DNA of 64,000 bases from Vigna angularis (lineage: Eukaryota > Streptophyta > Magnoliopsida > Fabales > Fabaceae): the NCBI RefSeq assembly GCF_016808095.1, contig NC_068971.1, positions 32,279,631-32,343,630 of the forward strand, read 5' to 3'. Positions within the stretch are counted from its first letter, which is position 1, and each line of letters begins with the position of its first letter. Shown piece after piece: positions 19,260 to 31,599 of this stretch. The position numbers and the translations under genes are program-made. The notes under the pieces are model-generated. The model had not been told where the DNA came from. It was given only the letters and a program-made list of their open reading frames with translations, and ran no database searches.

Positions 19260-20930
19260 CACTACAGCCGCTTAAAGCATCTTCGCAAACATCTTGCTAT
19301 GGGGACTTGGTAGCTTTGTCAAAGATCTCGACAACTATGCTAGAAGAACTCAACAACCCTTTAACTCGACAGACTCACTATCGAGCCTAACCAAAGGACT
19401 CCTAACTCGGCAAAATCAACTTGCTAGAAGAAGCTCGAATGAAGCAGTAATGAGTGCGACTCATATGCTATCGTTGACTTTATCAAATTAATACTACTTT
19501 ACAAGGTAACTTTAATATTTTCAAGTTAGTAGTTAACAAACTAGACAAGGTTAAAGTAACCTAAGTCATTTTCCAAAGAATACGAAATTGATTTTCAAAT
19601 ACTTGAATCTTATGAAGACTCTGAAAGGTTAATAAAATGCAATGCAATCTTTAAAAATAAAAGTGAAAGTCTATCCTAATGAAATTAATATTAAAGAATG
19701 ATGTGAGTTTATTTGAAGAACGTATAAGAGACTTTAAAATAATTATAATAAATAGATTAATTTTACTGTTTTTCCAAGATAGATTCATCATTGGTTATCC
19801 ACAAAGTATTATTCAATTGATTATTATTTGAGTTTCAAATTAATTAAAGTACATTCTTAATTAATTTGGGTGTGATCTTACAATTAACCAAGGTAGATTC
19901 TCAATCAAAAGCAAGACTTTTCTAGATTATTCACAATAAATTCAACCAAAGTACATCTTCAATTAAATCCTATTGTGTTTAATCATGTCTATCATTTATC
20001 TCCTCACCAAATTAAAAGTTAATTAATCAACGTAAATTCTCAATTAGTTATTGTTAAAGATTTTGTCACTAATAAAAGTACATTCTCAATTGGTAGCAAA
20101 AATTCATTCAATCATATGAAAATTCCTAAATTTAATCAAAGTACATTCTCAATCAAACCTAGAAACCCTTTAACTCATATGATCAATATGCATGTAGATT
20201 CAAACACCTTATGATGCAAAAATCCTTACTTGAAAGATGAAAGACATAGAAAAAAGATAACACAAACCAATAATCAAAATAAACAAAAATATTAATTCAA
20301 CTTAACTTCAGAATCCATAATAAAATTACACTAAAATAGTCTAAACTTAGTTCTCCATAAATGGAACGGAATACATGGTAAAAATAAAAGTGAGAGGACT
20401 TGACAGCAACATGGACAACATATAAAACGCGGAATTTTGATAAATGTGGAGAGATTGACCTTCAAACACTTGGCAGATAAAATTCTCATTAGCTTCTACA
20501 CTATCTTTCATTTCAATATGGATTTAGCTCAGAAAATACAGCTATATAAACTATTTAATTTTATCACAATAAATATTTATTCCGACCTCAATTTTTGTTT
20601 GACAGAATTATTCCATTTAAGATATTATGATAAATTTTGTTTTAATATAATTTGTTAATATAATATCTGGATCAAGCTCTTCTATTCTCACTCGCACCAC
20701 TCTCAGCCTTGTACCGAGAAGATTTGGTCTTACACTCTCTTCCAAACTCCCACTCTTTCTGTCGTTGAAACTAGGTTTAGGGACCTAAATATAACATAGA
20801 AACCTCCTCTCCCCATACTCTAAAATTGGCCCGAAAAATCCTCCAAGTTACTCAAAATATCCACTCCAATATCTGACCCAAGATTTCCTTTCTTAAACCT
20901 CCTTTTCTTCCTAAAAACAATTAAAAAAAA
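19260..20930 (-). mobile_element. diverged gypsy-type LTR relic with a periodic internal motif
   Basis: Between about 19760 and 20170 the motif AAAGTACATTCTCAATTAA recurs at least six times with 40-70 bp spacing, with variants such as AAGGTAGATTCTCAATCAA. The same series recurs at 29560-29950. The preceding AACCTAAGTCATTTTCCAAA resembles the GGTCGTCTCTCAAGGACC segment of the solo LTR at 51325-53446, suggesting the same class of long LTR in minus orientation. No coding region is supported. Confidence 0.4.
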
Positions 20931-20993
20931 ACAAACACTACCCTCCAGTTTGATCCGCAATTAACCTCTAATCTCCCTCTAGATACTCCTCTT

Positions 20994-21193
20994 TGTTGGA
21001 AGTTACACGTGGACTAAGAATAAGGTCAATTCATAGTCGACTAAGAATAAGGTCAATTCATAGTCGACTAAGAATAAGGTCAATTCATAGTCGACTAAGA
21101 ATAAGATCAATTCATAGTTTATAAGTGGATGCAAACCTCATCCTACAAACCGGTTCTGTAGAGTTGAGTTAGGCTTAAAGTCCATTTTTGACA
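20994..21193 (+). mobile_element. solo LTR (TRIM/copia type) with 5-bp target duplication
   Basis: The 200-bp sequence starts TGTTGGAAGTTACACG and ends TTTTTGACA, flanked by CTCTT at 20989-20993 and 21194-21198. It contains ATAAGTGGATGCAAACCTCA and GGTT.TGTAGAGTTGAGTTAG, segments of a widespread legume short-LTR family. No second LTR or internal region is nearby, so it is a solo LTR left by recombination. It carries an internal tandem amplification, listed separately. Confidence 0.8.
21014..21118 (+). repeat. 27-bp tandem repeat, about four copies, inside the solo LTR
   Basis: The unit is CTAAGAATAAGGTCAATTCA plus TAGTCGA, at 21014, 21041, 21068 and 21095. The first three units are identical. 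The last has one substitution (AAGATC for AAGGTC) and a truncated end. Confidence 0.95.
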
Positions 21194-21198
21194 CTCTT

Positions 21199-22294
21199 AA
21201 ACACTAACCCAAAGTTCTTTTTTCTAGGTCCATATTTCCGTCGTCAGATAACCGGACATTTAAGGTGCAAAATCTGTGTCTTTAGTGGTAAAAAGGTGTT
21301 CTAGGGTCTTAGTAATAATAACTCGAATGAGTACGAAGAATACTCTTCCAATGGTTTAGAAACCTGGCAAAACCAACTAGGTTCTCGGTTTGGTTCTTTG
21401 AACACCAAACCTTACGTTCTGCATGCAGCAAAAGCAAAGGAAAAGAAAATCCTTCCCCCTGTTCACGGACTCAACAAATGAGAATTACATTTCTCTTTCC
21501 TCACTTTTGACTTTTCAATCCTCTATGCTGACTCTCTCTTCCATTTGGCCAATCAAGGCTGCTGGTCCCACTTCTCCTCTCTTTCTAACATTACACGAAA
21601 ATTAGCAGAGGAACAAAAAAAAAACAAAAGGAACGCCAAAGCAGAAAGGCCTCCTCTGCCAGCACGTGAAACCAACAAAGCGCTTCTTAAAGGCCACGAA
21701 AAAGAGGCAGCAAATAGAGAAATATCCCTCTGCCAATCATCTCGCTACAGGCAATCCGTTAGGCTCCCAACGTCACGCGGCCCCGTACCATAGCCAATCC
21801 GTTAAAGAAATTTTTAAATTGGAAATATGTTAAAAGGAAGCGATTTTTTGAGACGAACCAATTCATCTCTTTTTTCTTTTGTCTACGCTTTAAATATTCG
21901 CTACACATTTTCTACAAGCTCTAAGGTGTGAGGCAAAATGTTTTGAGATGTAAGATCGAAATCAACATCCAACGTCTAGAAAGTAGTTCAAGGGTCAAAA
22001 CATTGTCTTCTACTCAAATAATTTGGAATACACTAATAAAAGGTATTATAATTTTAAAATGAGTTATTTGACAGTTCAAATATTAATGGTATAGCAAATT
22101 CAATCATTTACGTTCTTATCTCAAATCTATATTTATAAATTTTAGAATAGATTTTTTATTAGTTACGATCCAATTAGTGATAATTACTAATTATCTTAAG
22201 TTTTTCAACATTAAGATTAATTGTTTTGACCATAAAAATATTCGATTTTGATGATGACGGATTAAAACATTTAACAACGATAGATCGTCCAATT
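21199..22294. other. spacer without a supported gene
   Basis: The part at 21420-21790 is richer in GC and purines than its surroundings and may be U3-type or gene-derived sequence, but no protein family is recognised in either strand. The remainder is AT-rich. Confidence 0.4.
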
Positions 22295-24843
22295 TGTAAC
22301 TGTAAGGACCGCACGTTACTTTCTTTAGGTAAGTGGGGGGGCGGCAGTCATCATGGTTGGAAGCACCAGCTGCCCCACTATTAGAAGTGGATGTCCCAAT
22401 ATCTGAAGTGGGTTTCTATTAAATTGTTAATGGAGAGCAGCACTGAGAGGGCCCTTTTTCTTCAATCTGCACCGTCTAAAGAGCACTCAAGGGAAGGAAT
22501 GCTGGCTTTTAAAAATACTGAGAGGAGGATTTGGGTTCTGAATTTCTGGAGGAATAGAATTCTTGCTGCCATATCTGTGAGAGGGTGAAGTTGGGAGCTG
22601 TTGAAGTGCAAGGAGGCCTTGGATTGCAAGTCTTGGGGAGATTGATTCAAGAAGGGTGTTCGGTACTGCATCTGGAGGAGTGAAAGGCTTGCTGCAGATC
22701 TGGGAGAGGAGAAGTGGAGAGCTTGTGGATTTGGAAGGAGATCAAGAACACTACATTTCAAGATTCACTAAGGAAGTCTTCAAGAGGTAAGGGGAGTTAG
22801 ATCTTTTGTTTGATTGTTGAAATATGTTGTATTTGATGTAAATCTGGGAAGAAGGGGATGAAAATTGGGAGTTTCTGGGTTTCTGGAAATCTGAGTTCGA
22901 TTCTGCAGAATTCTGCAGAATCGCGCGTTCGTCCCAAATGGCTCGACCAGTGGTTGGCCAAACAGTATGAGCGTTCGGTTTTTGGTTCTAGGGTATCGAG
23001 CGTTCGCGTTCGTCTTACGGAATAAGTCTGAAATATAATAAACGTTCGGTTTTGTATTATCATGTACGAACATGTGCGTTCGTCCGTGGGCAAAAGTTAA
23101 TATTGTATACGTTCGTCAAAATAGTATTTGAAATTTATGAGCGTTCGTCAAACAATATTCATCCTCATAGTGATCTAATAGTGTTCGGCCTATACGCGTT
23201 CGTCCAAATAATATTTTGATCTATATGCGTTCGACCAAACAGTGTTCATCCTTAGTATTCAGTTTTGTGGTATTTGATATCTAGCATTCGTTCAACAGTG
23301 TTTGAGCTCATAATATTCGGTCTCATAATATTTGGCATACATACGTTCGTCTAAACAGTGTTGACCTCATAGTATTTAGTCTCCTAATATTTGGTATATT
23401 TGCGTTCGTTTAAACAGTGTTGATTTCATAGTATTCGGTCTCACAGTATTTGGTGTATATACGTTCGTCCAAATAGTTTTTGAATTCATAGTATTCTATC
23501 TGATAACGTTCGGTTTTAGTGTTCCTCCGAACAGTGTTCGACTTAATAGTAGTAGAGGTGATAGTGTTCGGTTTCTTAGTATTCGTCCCTACAGTATTCG
23601 ATCTGATAGTGTTCATCCAAACAGTATTCGACCTGTTCAGTTTAATAACGTTCGACCTCACAGTGTTCGTCCAGACAATGTTCCACTTCTGTGTTCAGTT
23701 GATAGCGTTCGGTCTTATCATGTGTTAATGATCGTTAGCGTTCGACCTGGATTAGATATTCTGAGGCTTAGCTTGTAAGCGTTCAGTCTTGATGTCTTAA
23801 TGATGGTTAACGTTCGGTCTTGATGATGTTTATTTTCAGTCATTGATCGTCCATAGTGAACGTTCGGTCTTGATGAGATTTATTCTCAGTGATCGTTCTC
23901 GATGATGTTTGTCCTCAGGTAGTACATGTCATAGATAGCGTTCGGTCTTGATCTTTGAACGTTCGTCCGAACATTGTCCGATTTTAGTGAGGGGTTCGGT
24001 TATAGCGTCCGTCCAAATAGTATAGTGTTCGTCAACATAGCTGTTGGCAGATAGCGTTCGTCCAGATCGTTTTGGTGATTGACGTACGTCCAAATAGTGT
24101 TTGGCCTAGGTTTGGAAAATGACGTTCGTCCAGTACCGTTCGTTCCTTGGTGTCCGGTGAATAGTGTTCGTCCAGTTAGCATTCTACAAATAATGTGTTC
24201 TAAGTTTATTTTCTCTTGAATTGAATTATGTGTACTAATGTTGGAACATATGCTGTGATGTGAGATATGTGAAAATATGAGAATGTATGAAATATGATAA
24301 ATTACTGTGATGATATGATTGTAAATGTAAATGAGGTATGTGAGTATGAAGTGGACATCTCAGGGAGAGATGATTATAAGTGGTTATGTGGTGTTGTGGT
24401 TGTTCGGTATAACTGTAGTGAACTTAGGATCGGTCTGTCTATCCCTACACTCAAAGCATTGTTCATGCTCACATAGAGAAGAACAGTGTCAGTGGTGAGA
24501 GTAGAGGGAGGTCCTCGTCTATAGCCTTTAATGGCAGATATAGGCAGGTTGGGGATTTACCTTGCTAGTGTGGGAGAGTGCCACAGACTATGCAAGTGCA
24601 AAGACGACTGTTAGTTCGACAGTTATACAAATCCGGATGAGTCGTGTGTGTGGATTTACCTTGTATAGTGTTGGGTAGTGTTCAATCCTTTCAATTGTTC
24701 AAGTTTAAATTTTCAGTTTCTTTTATTTCTGGATGACTGTAATTTCATATTTAATTACACGTCATACTCCGACTGTTCTCTATATTTGGATGTTAACGTC
24801 TTTATTATATAATATTGGTTATTATATAATCGGGATGTTACAT
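22295..24843. mobile_element. gypsy-type LTR-like block with a CGTTCG-motif array
   Basis: The block opens TGTAACTGTAAGGACCGC and closes ATCGGGATGTTACA, ends of the kind seen in plant gypsy LTRs (TGTAAC.../...GTTACA). No target duplication could be read, so element limits and orientation are uncertain. Between about 22925 and 24180 the sequence is dominated by variants of GTTCGTCCAAACAGTGTTCG. The tail (24380-24680) is an unrelated, more complex sequence. No protein is encoded. Confidence 0.5.
22925..24180 (+). repeat. degenerate CGTTCGTCC/CGTTCGGTC interspersed motif array
   Basis: By eye about thirty GTTCG cores occur in 1.25 kb, usually as GCGTTCGTCC, ACGTTCGGTC or AGTGTTCGACC, at irregular spacing (about 15-60 bp). 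Intervening words such as AAACAGT and GATAGT also recur. This is much denser than expected in AT-rich DNA and is not a simple tandem repeat. Confidence 0.8.
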
Positions 24844-25090
24844 TGATTAAACAATCATACCATACGTATATTAAATCACTCCACATAAAAGATGAAATTA
24901 ATTTTAATATTTAAATTCTTTAGATAGAGCATTTAATGTATACATTTTATAAAAAATCTAACATCAAGAAACTAATTAGATCATTTAAAAAAATTAAATA
25001 ACTAAATTGAATTAAATAAAAATTAGAAATATAATTAAATATTTTATAAGATTTTATAAGAATTAGAGGGAAAAAAATAATTTAACAAAG
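24844..25090. other. AT-rich spacer
   Basis: No gene or recognised repeat is seen between the CGTTCG block and the gypsy 3' end. Confidence 0.45.
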
Positions 25091-27511
25091 TGTGTGCCTT
25101 GTTGCTTTTCCAAAGTTAAGAATTGTGGTTTATCATGACATGTGGAGTGAAACACAGGCTGACCTAAACACTTGAGTGCTTTGAGAGAAACACTTTATCC
25201 TGTGAGGTTGAAATTGGACTGCTACTTCTCTGAATTGTAATTTTCTGCTTGGTTTGGTTGAATTTAACTGTTATTTACTTGCTAGAGTTACTGAAACATA
25301 CATTTAGAGTTGATGATTCTGTTTGTGCAATTTTGATTAGACAAAATAGCTAGTTGTTGTGTGAATTGGTAGAGTTGAGTTAAATGTGATAAGAGTCTAG
25401 TGTTCCTTGTTGTGTGTCTTTAGTTTTTTCTTTTTAGATGGAGTCTTTTGCTTTTGCTTTTTCTTTTTAGTTGTCCCTGCCTAGGAGGACAGTTGTCTAA
25501 GTGTGGGGGTGTGATAACACTCTAGATTTACATATTTTTCTTTGTTAAAAATCATTTCTTAGATTTCTTTAGTTTTTAATTTCTTAGAATTAGGCTAGTT
25601 TTATGTTTTTCTCTTAATTCTTTAGTTTTATAAAATTCTAGTTAAAAATAGGTTTTTAGATGTAATTTTTAGTTTTTATTAATTAGTAGGAAAATAATAA
25701 TTTTTTAGAAAATATTTTGATAAAAATCTTTCTTTTTAATTGATAAATTTTCTTTTCTTTTCTTTAATTTTGGATTAATTTTTTTTTATGCAGAATAAGC
25801 CCTTATAAATTGGGTTGAGTTGACAAATGGGCTATTGAAGTTGATTGGGTTGACTGGAATTAAATTTAGAAGCTGTTGCACAAGCTTTTGGCCAACGCAT
25901 AAGCTGGATACTGGACATCTTAGGCCGCTGCTACTGTCTAGATGAGTGGGTCGCTGCTGCCACACTTGGAATGTACTGTAACATTTCATATTGGGCTGCT
26001 GCAATGAGGCCTAAGTTGAACGACGTCGTTTTAGGTGAAGAGGGAAGTTGTTGCTTTTGGGGGTAAGTCTCGAAGACTCAATTCATTTTTTCCCTTTTTG
26101 GAAGAGAAGAACCCTCGAGCTAGGGCTCCTGTGGAGATGGCTAAGGCACGTGACCGAAGGAGATGCCCGACGAAGATGACCGGAGCTGAACCGGCAAAAG
26201 TGGAAGATGACAGGAGCTGCCACGTGGAGAGGATCAAACGATTGGAAAGCAGATGAAGGTTAGTCGTCCAATTGAAGTGAATGAAGCTTCTCGAGCAAGG
26301 TTCCCATATCCCATTTTTATTTTTTTTCCATTTCTTTTTACTTTTCTTTCTTCAACCCTATATAAAGGGGTTTCTTCCATGTAAAGACACTTTTACTTTC
26401 AGTTTACAGTTCTCCATTCTTTAGATTAGGGTTTTACTCGCTTTTCTTAGAGTAGAGATATTGTTCTTGATTCTGGATTTCGCTGATGAGATTCATGGAA
26501 CCGTGACAATCCGTGAGCTCCTTATTCGGTGATCTCTGGTATAGTGTTGTAATTTTCCTTTTTCATATTAATAAAATTTGATTTCGTGTTTTCCTTTTAC
26601 TCTTGTTTGTTGTGTTGAAATTGTTCTGTGTTTTTGATGTCTCCAATGGTTTTGTTTAGAAAATGATTTGGATTCTGTATATATGCAATTTTATGATTCC
26701 TTTTGGAATCAATGTAGTGAGCATTCTTTATCGAGATGTCTTCTCGAGTCAGAGATGAGTCCAATGCATAAAAATTGATTCAAATTTGTGTTCTTGAATT
26801 TGTTTGTGAATTTTAGATTGATGAATAGGCTAATGAACCTTGATTGGAAAAATGAGTGGAAAGAGTCAATTTAAAGTTCTGAAATATGAACTAGAATATC
26901 CTGGATTGGGATTCACATTATCATGATGTCTTCTTGAGAACTCTAAGCACTCTTTTATTCATATCAATGTACATTCACCTATGAAATCAATTCTGTCTTT
27001 GCTTTTGATAGTGATAGTTGAAGTTCAGTTTGAGTTTTGATGTTCCAGATGTTTACTTTGAGTATTTTAGAATTTATGATCTGCTTTACTTCTGTTTCAG
27101 CCTTTACATTCTTGTTGATATGATGTTTTTCAATCTTGAGTTTTAAGTTCTTTTCAGTTTGGTTTTATTTCTGATTTTGTTCCAGTTTTAGTATATAGGT
27201 TTTGTTTTGGATATAAATAGGTTTAATCTCTTCATTACTTTATCTTAGGTTTTATTTCTTTATTTTCTTCCTTCTTTTATTTTAAAACAGATTATAGTTT
27301 CGCTTTTCTTAATTTTTTTAATTTCTTTATTTTCATTTTAAATGTCCCCACCTGTTTAGTAGTTAGTAAGTAAATAATTAGTAAATAAATACAAGACTTA
27401 ACTCTACATTTTAAAACTTAATTTTGTTGAGTCCTAGGATTGATATTCTGGTTGCCCTATGCTACATTAGTGGGGACCAGACTTTGTTCTGATTTTAGGC
27501 GACAAAAATCA
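25091..27511 (+). mobile_element. Ty3-gypsy 3' end: polypurine tract and 2.0-kb LTR
   Basis: GTGTGGGGGTG (25501-25511) is a polypurine-like tract directly before the LTR start TGATAACACTCT (25512). The LTR runs to GACAAAAATCA (27511), so its ends are TGAT...ATCA, as in Athila/Tat-type elements. Inside are a TATATAAAG box (26359-26367), a downstream AATAAAATTT polyadenylation-like signal near 26570, and a U5-like tail. The 25091-25500 part is the non-coding end of the internal region. The remainder of the element and the other LTR are absent. No 5-bp duplication is readable. Confidence 0.65.
26359..26367 (+). promoter_or_regulatory. TATA box of the gypsy LTR promoter
   Basis: TATATAAAG followed by a purine run lies mid-LTR, with a plausible polyadenylation signal about 200 bp downstream. 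This fits the U3-R boundary layout of a long plant LTR. Confidence 0.5.
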
Positions 27512-27544
27512 GTTTAACAAATACCTTTTAGGTATTATAAGCTT

Positions 27545-27805
27545 TACGCATTTAGCTTCAACTCTCTTAGACGTTTCTAACTTAACAGTCGTTTAACATT
27601 ACGTTTGGGTGTTATGACTTAGTTGTTTTTCTTTTTCTTAAAAGCCTAAGTATTTTTCTAAGGTTTTATGTGTTGAGGATTTTGGTTTTAAGTCTTATGA
27701 TTTCTTCCTATGTTATTTCTAGATTATTATTCCGTTTAATGTTATTTAGTTAAACTTCAAAACATGAGAGCGTTTAGGCGCATAAACGATTTTGTCTTAA
27801 CAGAA
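27545..27805 (+). repeat. second copy of the dispersed repeat at 5890-6145
   Basis: Same orientation and order of landmarks as 5890-6145: ACAGTCGTTTAACATTACGT, TTCCGTTTAATGTTATTTAG, AAAACATGAGAGCGTTTAGG and ACGATTTTGTCTTAACAG. It abuts gypsy pol sequence at about 27816. Confidence 0.55.
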
Positions 27806-27815
27806 ATGTGGTTAT

Positions 27816-29330
27816 GTCATCCTTATATCCCTCTCAAACTCCCACGTAAAGTCACCTGTTTTCCTATCCTAGACAACCTTGACTAGACTGATGGTCTTTT
27901 CTATAAGTTGCTTCGTCTAGTGATCCACTATTCCAATAGGTTGCACCTCCACTGATAGATCTTTAATGGCTTGCAAAACTTCCACTTCAAGCACATGAGA
28001 GGGGTTAAGTACATATTTCTTAAGCTGTAAGACATGAAACATCGAATGAAGATTGGATAGTTGAGGAGGCATGACTATCTCATAAGTCACTGATCCAATA
28101 TGTCTCAAGATCTAATACGGATCAATGAACCTAGGTAACAACTTCTTAGAACGAATAACTCTTCCTACACCAATAGTAGGACTTACTCGCAGGAAAGCAT
28201 GATCTCCAACCTCAAACTCCAATAGTCTCCTTCTCTAGTTAGCATTGGACTTCTGCATACTCTATAAAGCTTTCATCATAACTTTTATATGTTTCACATT
28301 CTTTGTGGTCTGTTGTAACAACTCAAGGCCTATCAACACAACTTATCCATCTTGGTACCAACACAAGGGAGATCTACATTGCCTGCCATACAGAGCCTCG
28401 TATGATGCCATATAGATACTCGTTTGAAAGTTATTATTGTAGGTGAACTCCACTAGAGGCAACACTTCATCTTAACCTCCCAAGTGATCTAACACGTGTG
28501 TTTTCAACAAATCTTCTAAAGATTGTATCTCCCTCTCTGACTGCTTATCTAAGGATGATAAGCAAAACTCATCCTTAACTTGTTGCCTAAAGCTTCTTGA
28601 AGAGTTTATCAAAACCTCTTTGTCACATGTTTAACTCTTTCTGATCAAACAAATACTTCAAGCTCTTATGATCATTTAACACCTAAAATTGTGCACCACT
28701 ACGATAATGCCTCCAAATATTTAAGGCAAACACAACTGTTGTCAACTCCAAATCATGAGTAGGATAATTCTTCTCATGAATCTTCAGTTACCTTGAAGCA
28801 TAAACCACTATCTTCCTCTCTTGCATGAGTACACAACATAACCCTTGAGAAGCATCACAATAATCCTCAAAGGTTCTTCCTGTGTCAGGGATTAGGAACA
28901 CTAGAGCATTTGTCAACTTCTACTTCAGCTCTTGGAAACCTATTGTCACACTTGTCCATCCAAACAAATGATTTATCTTTATGAGTCAACGGTGTTAAAG
29001 GTGTCATTATCTTTCAAAATCCTTTTATGAATCTTTGATAGTAGTCTGTTAAACCTACAAAGCTCCTGATCTCAGATGAAAACTTTTGTCTTTCCCAATG
29101 TACCACTTCCTTAACCTTATTCGCATCGATTGATATATCCTGAGCTAATATTACATGCCCTAAAAATTGTACCTCTTCCAGCCAAAATTCACACTTAAAC
29201 AGCTTAGCATACAACTTTTTTTCTCTCAAAATCCTAAGCATTATCCTTAAGTGTTCCACATGCTCCTCACAAGTTTTAGAGTAGATGAGAATGTCATCTA
29301 TAAAGAATATGGAAAATTTATCTAAAAAAA
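27816..29330 (-). pseudogene. Ty3-gypsy (chromovirus-like) pol relic with internal deletions
   Basis: Reading the minus strand from 29330: reverse transcriptase core ([20 protein letters not shown]), then [20 protein letters not shown] and [15 protein letters not shown] (29259-29014). Next comes an RNase H trace (DHKSLKYLFDQKELNM near 28690-28640), then integrase (LPLVEFTYNN, ASYEALYGRQCRSPLCWYQD near 28460-28350; HAFLRVSPT near 28190). The terminal segment is VTYEIVMPPQLSNLHSMFHV followed by LQLKKYV (28108-27917), just before where a chromodomain usually lies. Stops, frameshifts and missing stretches between RNase H and integrase make it non-functional. No LTRs could be paired to it. Confidence 0.85.
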
Positions 29331-29334
29331 GGGT

Positions 29335-30110
29335 AAAGTCAATCCTAAGTCATCTTTCAATGAACACAAAATTAATTCTTAACAAATTAGTTTTTATAAA
29401 AACTATACAAAATGGTTAGTAAAATAAAAATGTTAAAGAGGATAAAGATCAATAAAAAATTAAAAGAACAAAATAACAAAAAATAAAAAGAAATACATTT
29501 ATATAAAGATTTAAAAGATAAAAATTGATAAAAAAAAATAGGTTGATTTCATTGCTATTTCAAAATATGATTTATCATTGGTTATCTAAAGATTATTATT
29601 CAATTAATTATTATCTTAGATTTTCAAATTAATCAATGTAAATTCTCAATTAATTTGTTAGTGTTCTCACTATTATCCAAAATATATTCTCAATTAAAAG
29701 CAAGAACTTTGTAAATTAGTCATAATAAATTTAACCAAAGCAAATTTTTAATTAAATATTATTATGCCTAATCATGAATATTCTTTTACCTCTTATATCA
29801 AGTAAAAAGTTAATTAACCAAAGTATATTCTTGATTAATTTTTGTTAAAGTTTTTACCACTAATCAAAGTACATTCTCAATTGGTAGCAAAAACTCATTC
29901 AGTCACATGAAAGTTTTTAACTTTAATCAAAGTAAATTCTCAATTAAAATTAAAACCTTTGGACGCATAAGATTGATATGTTATGTAGATTTAACACCAT
30001 ACTTACTTGCTATAATGTAAAAATCATTGAAAAATGTGAAACTAAAGAAAAAAAAGCATAAACTAACTTCCTATTTTGAAAGAATTGACCGGATGGAAAC
30101 GATGGTTAAA
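29335..30110 (-). mobile_element. LTR-type relic, second copy of the 19500-20250 repeat
   Basis: It carries the same periodic motif as 19760-20170 (AATCAAAGTACATTCTCAAT, AACCAAAGTATATTCTTGAT and others) in the same order and orientation, preceded by CCTAAGTCATCTTTCAATGA. It is non-coding. Confidence 0.5.
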
Positions 30111-31480
30111 AGGTTTGGAGAAACAGTAAAAAGATCTTAAAGAGATAATATATATTTTATGTAACATGACTTATTAACAGAAATTGTATTTATACTTTAA
30201 CTTTTTAATAAAAAAATAATATTATCCCATAATTTAAAACATGTTATCAACTCAATTACTTTATTTTCTACTCTCTCACACAAAACTTCTTTAAAACTAT
30301 ATAGTCTTTCAAAATAAAAAATAAAATATATACATTAAACTTTTATGAGAAAAAAAGTTATAAATAAAATTTATATCAAATAATATTATTAATTTGTAAA
30401 CACAGGCACACACATTAAAAGGAACAATATGATGAGTAACATAGTTATTTTATTATTATTGTATTTAATCCCTGAAATATTTGCAATAATTATAACAATG
30501 TTATGAGTAACATACTTATTTTATTCTTAAGTATAAATATTTAACTTTTTCTGTGTAAATTTAACACCTTAAATATTTGTAATAATTATACATTTTACTA
30601 TAATCATAAGTTGATTTTAGTACAATAATAGAAATAACGCAATAGAATTATTCATCGCAAGTTTGGATATCAACCTAATATTTATTACGAATTTATAAAG
30701 CAAAACAGCTATAAAAACATTTACTAAGATAAAATTAGTAAGGAAATATGCCATTAAAAATATAAAAGATTCTATAAATATGATCATATAAAATTTATAG
30801 GTGTCTTTACAAGTTTTTTAGAGGAACTATACATAAAAAAAAATACTTTTTCAATCATAAATTCAACTAGTGTATTTCAAAGCTAAAATAACCACAAAAT
30901 CATAATATATTTTTAGATATATTTAATAAATTAATTAAAAAAATTGTAAAAAAGCATAAAACAAAGTGTAAAGTCTTTTAAGTAGGAAGTGAAGTTCACA
31001 ATATTTTAACGAACGTAATTCTGATTATAATAATAAATAAGATAATATTTAACTCTAGAATATGCTATTTTAAATTCACTTATATTGCTTTAATTTTACA
31101 CTAATTTAGTTCCTGTTCAGTAGGTTTTTGTTCTAACATAAGATGAATTCCATACAAAAGCTAAGAAATAATAAGAAAACTTATCAAAAATACTTTATTG
31201 GAAGACATGAAAAGAGCTATATTTGAGAAGGCATCCTAAGATATTCAAATATCAAATTGGATCCAACTCAAATTAAAGATGTCTCACTCACTTGCCACAA
31301 CACCCAACGTTTAGGATTAATTGCCGAAAGGGAACTCGGTGATCCCGCATACACTAGATCCGCTGCTACCAATCACCTTCAATCACGTGGCAAATAGTCC
31401 TCGCTCCCGGCACGCGACACCAGTGGCATCCTCCGTAATTAATTAACAAAACAGTGTTCTTTTCGTAACCTCAAATAACA
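30111..31480. other. AT-rich spacer and adenylate kinase promoter region
   Basis: No gene is seen. The stretch up to about 31280 is very AT-rich. Composition shifts to GC-richer DNA after about 31300, as expected near a housekeeping promoter. No clear TATA box was found. Confidence 0.5.
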
Positions 31481-31599
31481 GTAAGAAAATTCCTTCTTAA
31501 AACCTCAGCTCCAGGGTTCTCTGTTTCTCCTCATCGCGAACCCTTTACCATTCTCTTTCTCGAAACCTCAGTAACGAAAAACACGCCTCCGTCGCCGCC

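Noticed and set aside
21545..21793. Plus-strand open frame of 82 codons
   Set aside because: The composition is plausible but no domain, start context or neighbour supports a gene; likely non-coding repeat DNA.
22780..23093. Two overlapping minus-strand frames rich in R, T and N
   Set aside because: They are open only because of the CGTTCG word array; peptide repeats mirror the DNA motif.
26035..26256. Basic open frame of 73 codons
   Set aside because: It falls in the U3 part of a gypsy LTR upstream of its TATA box and shows no family features.
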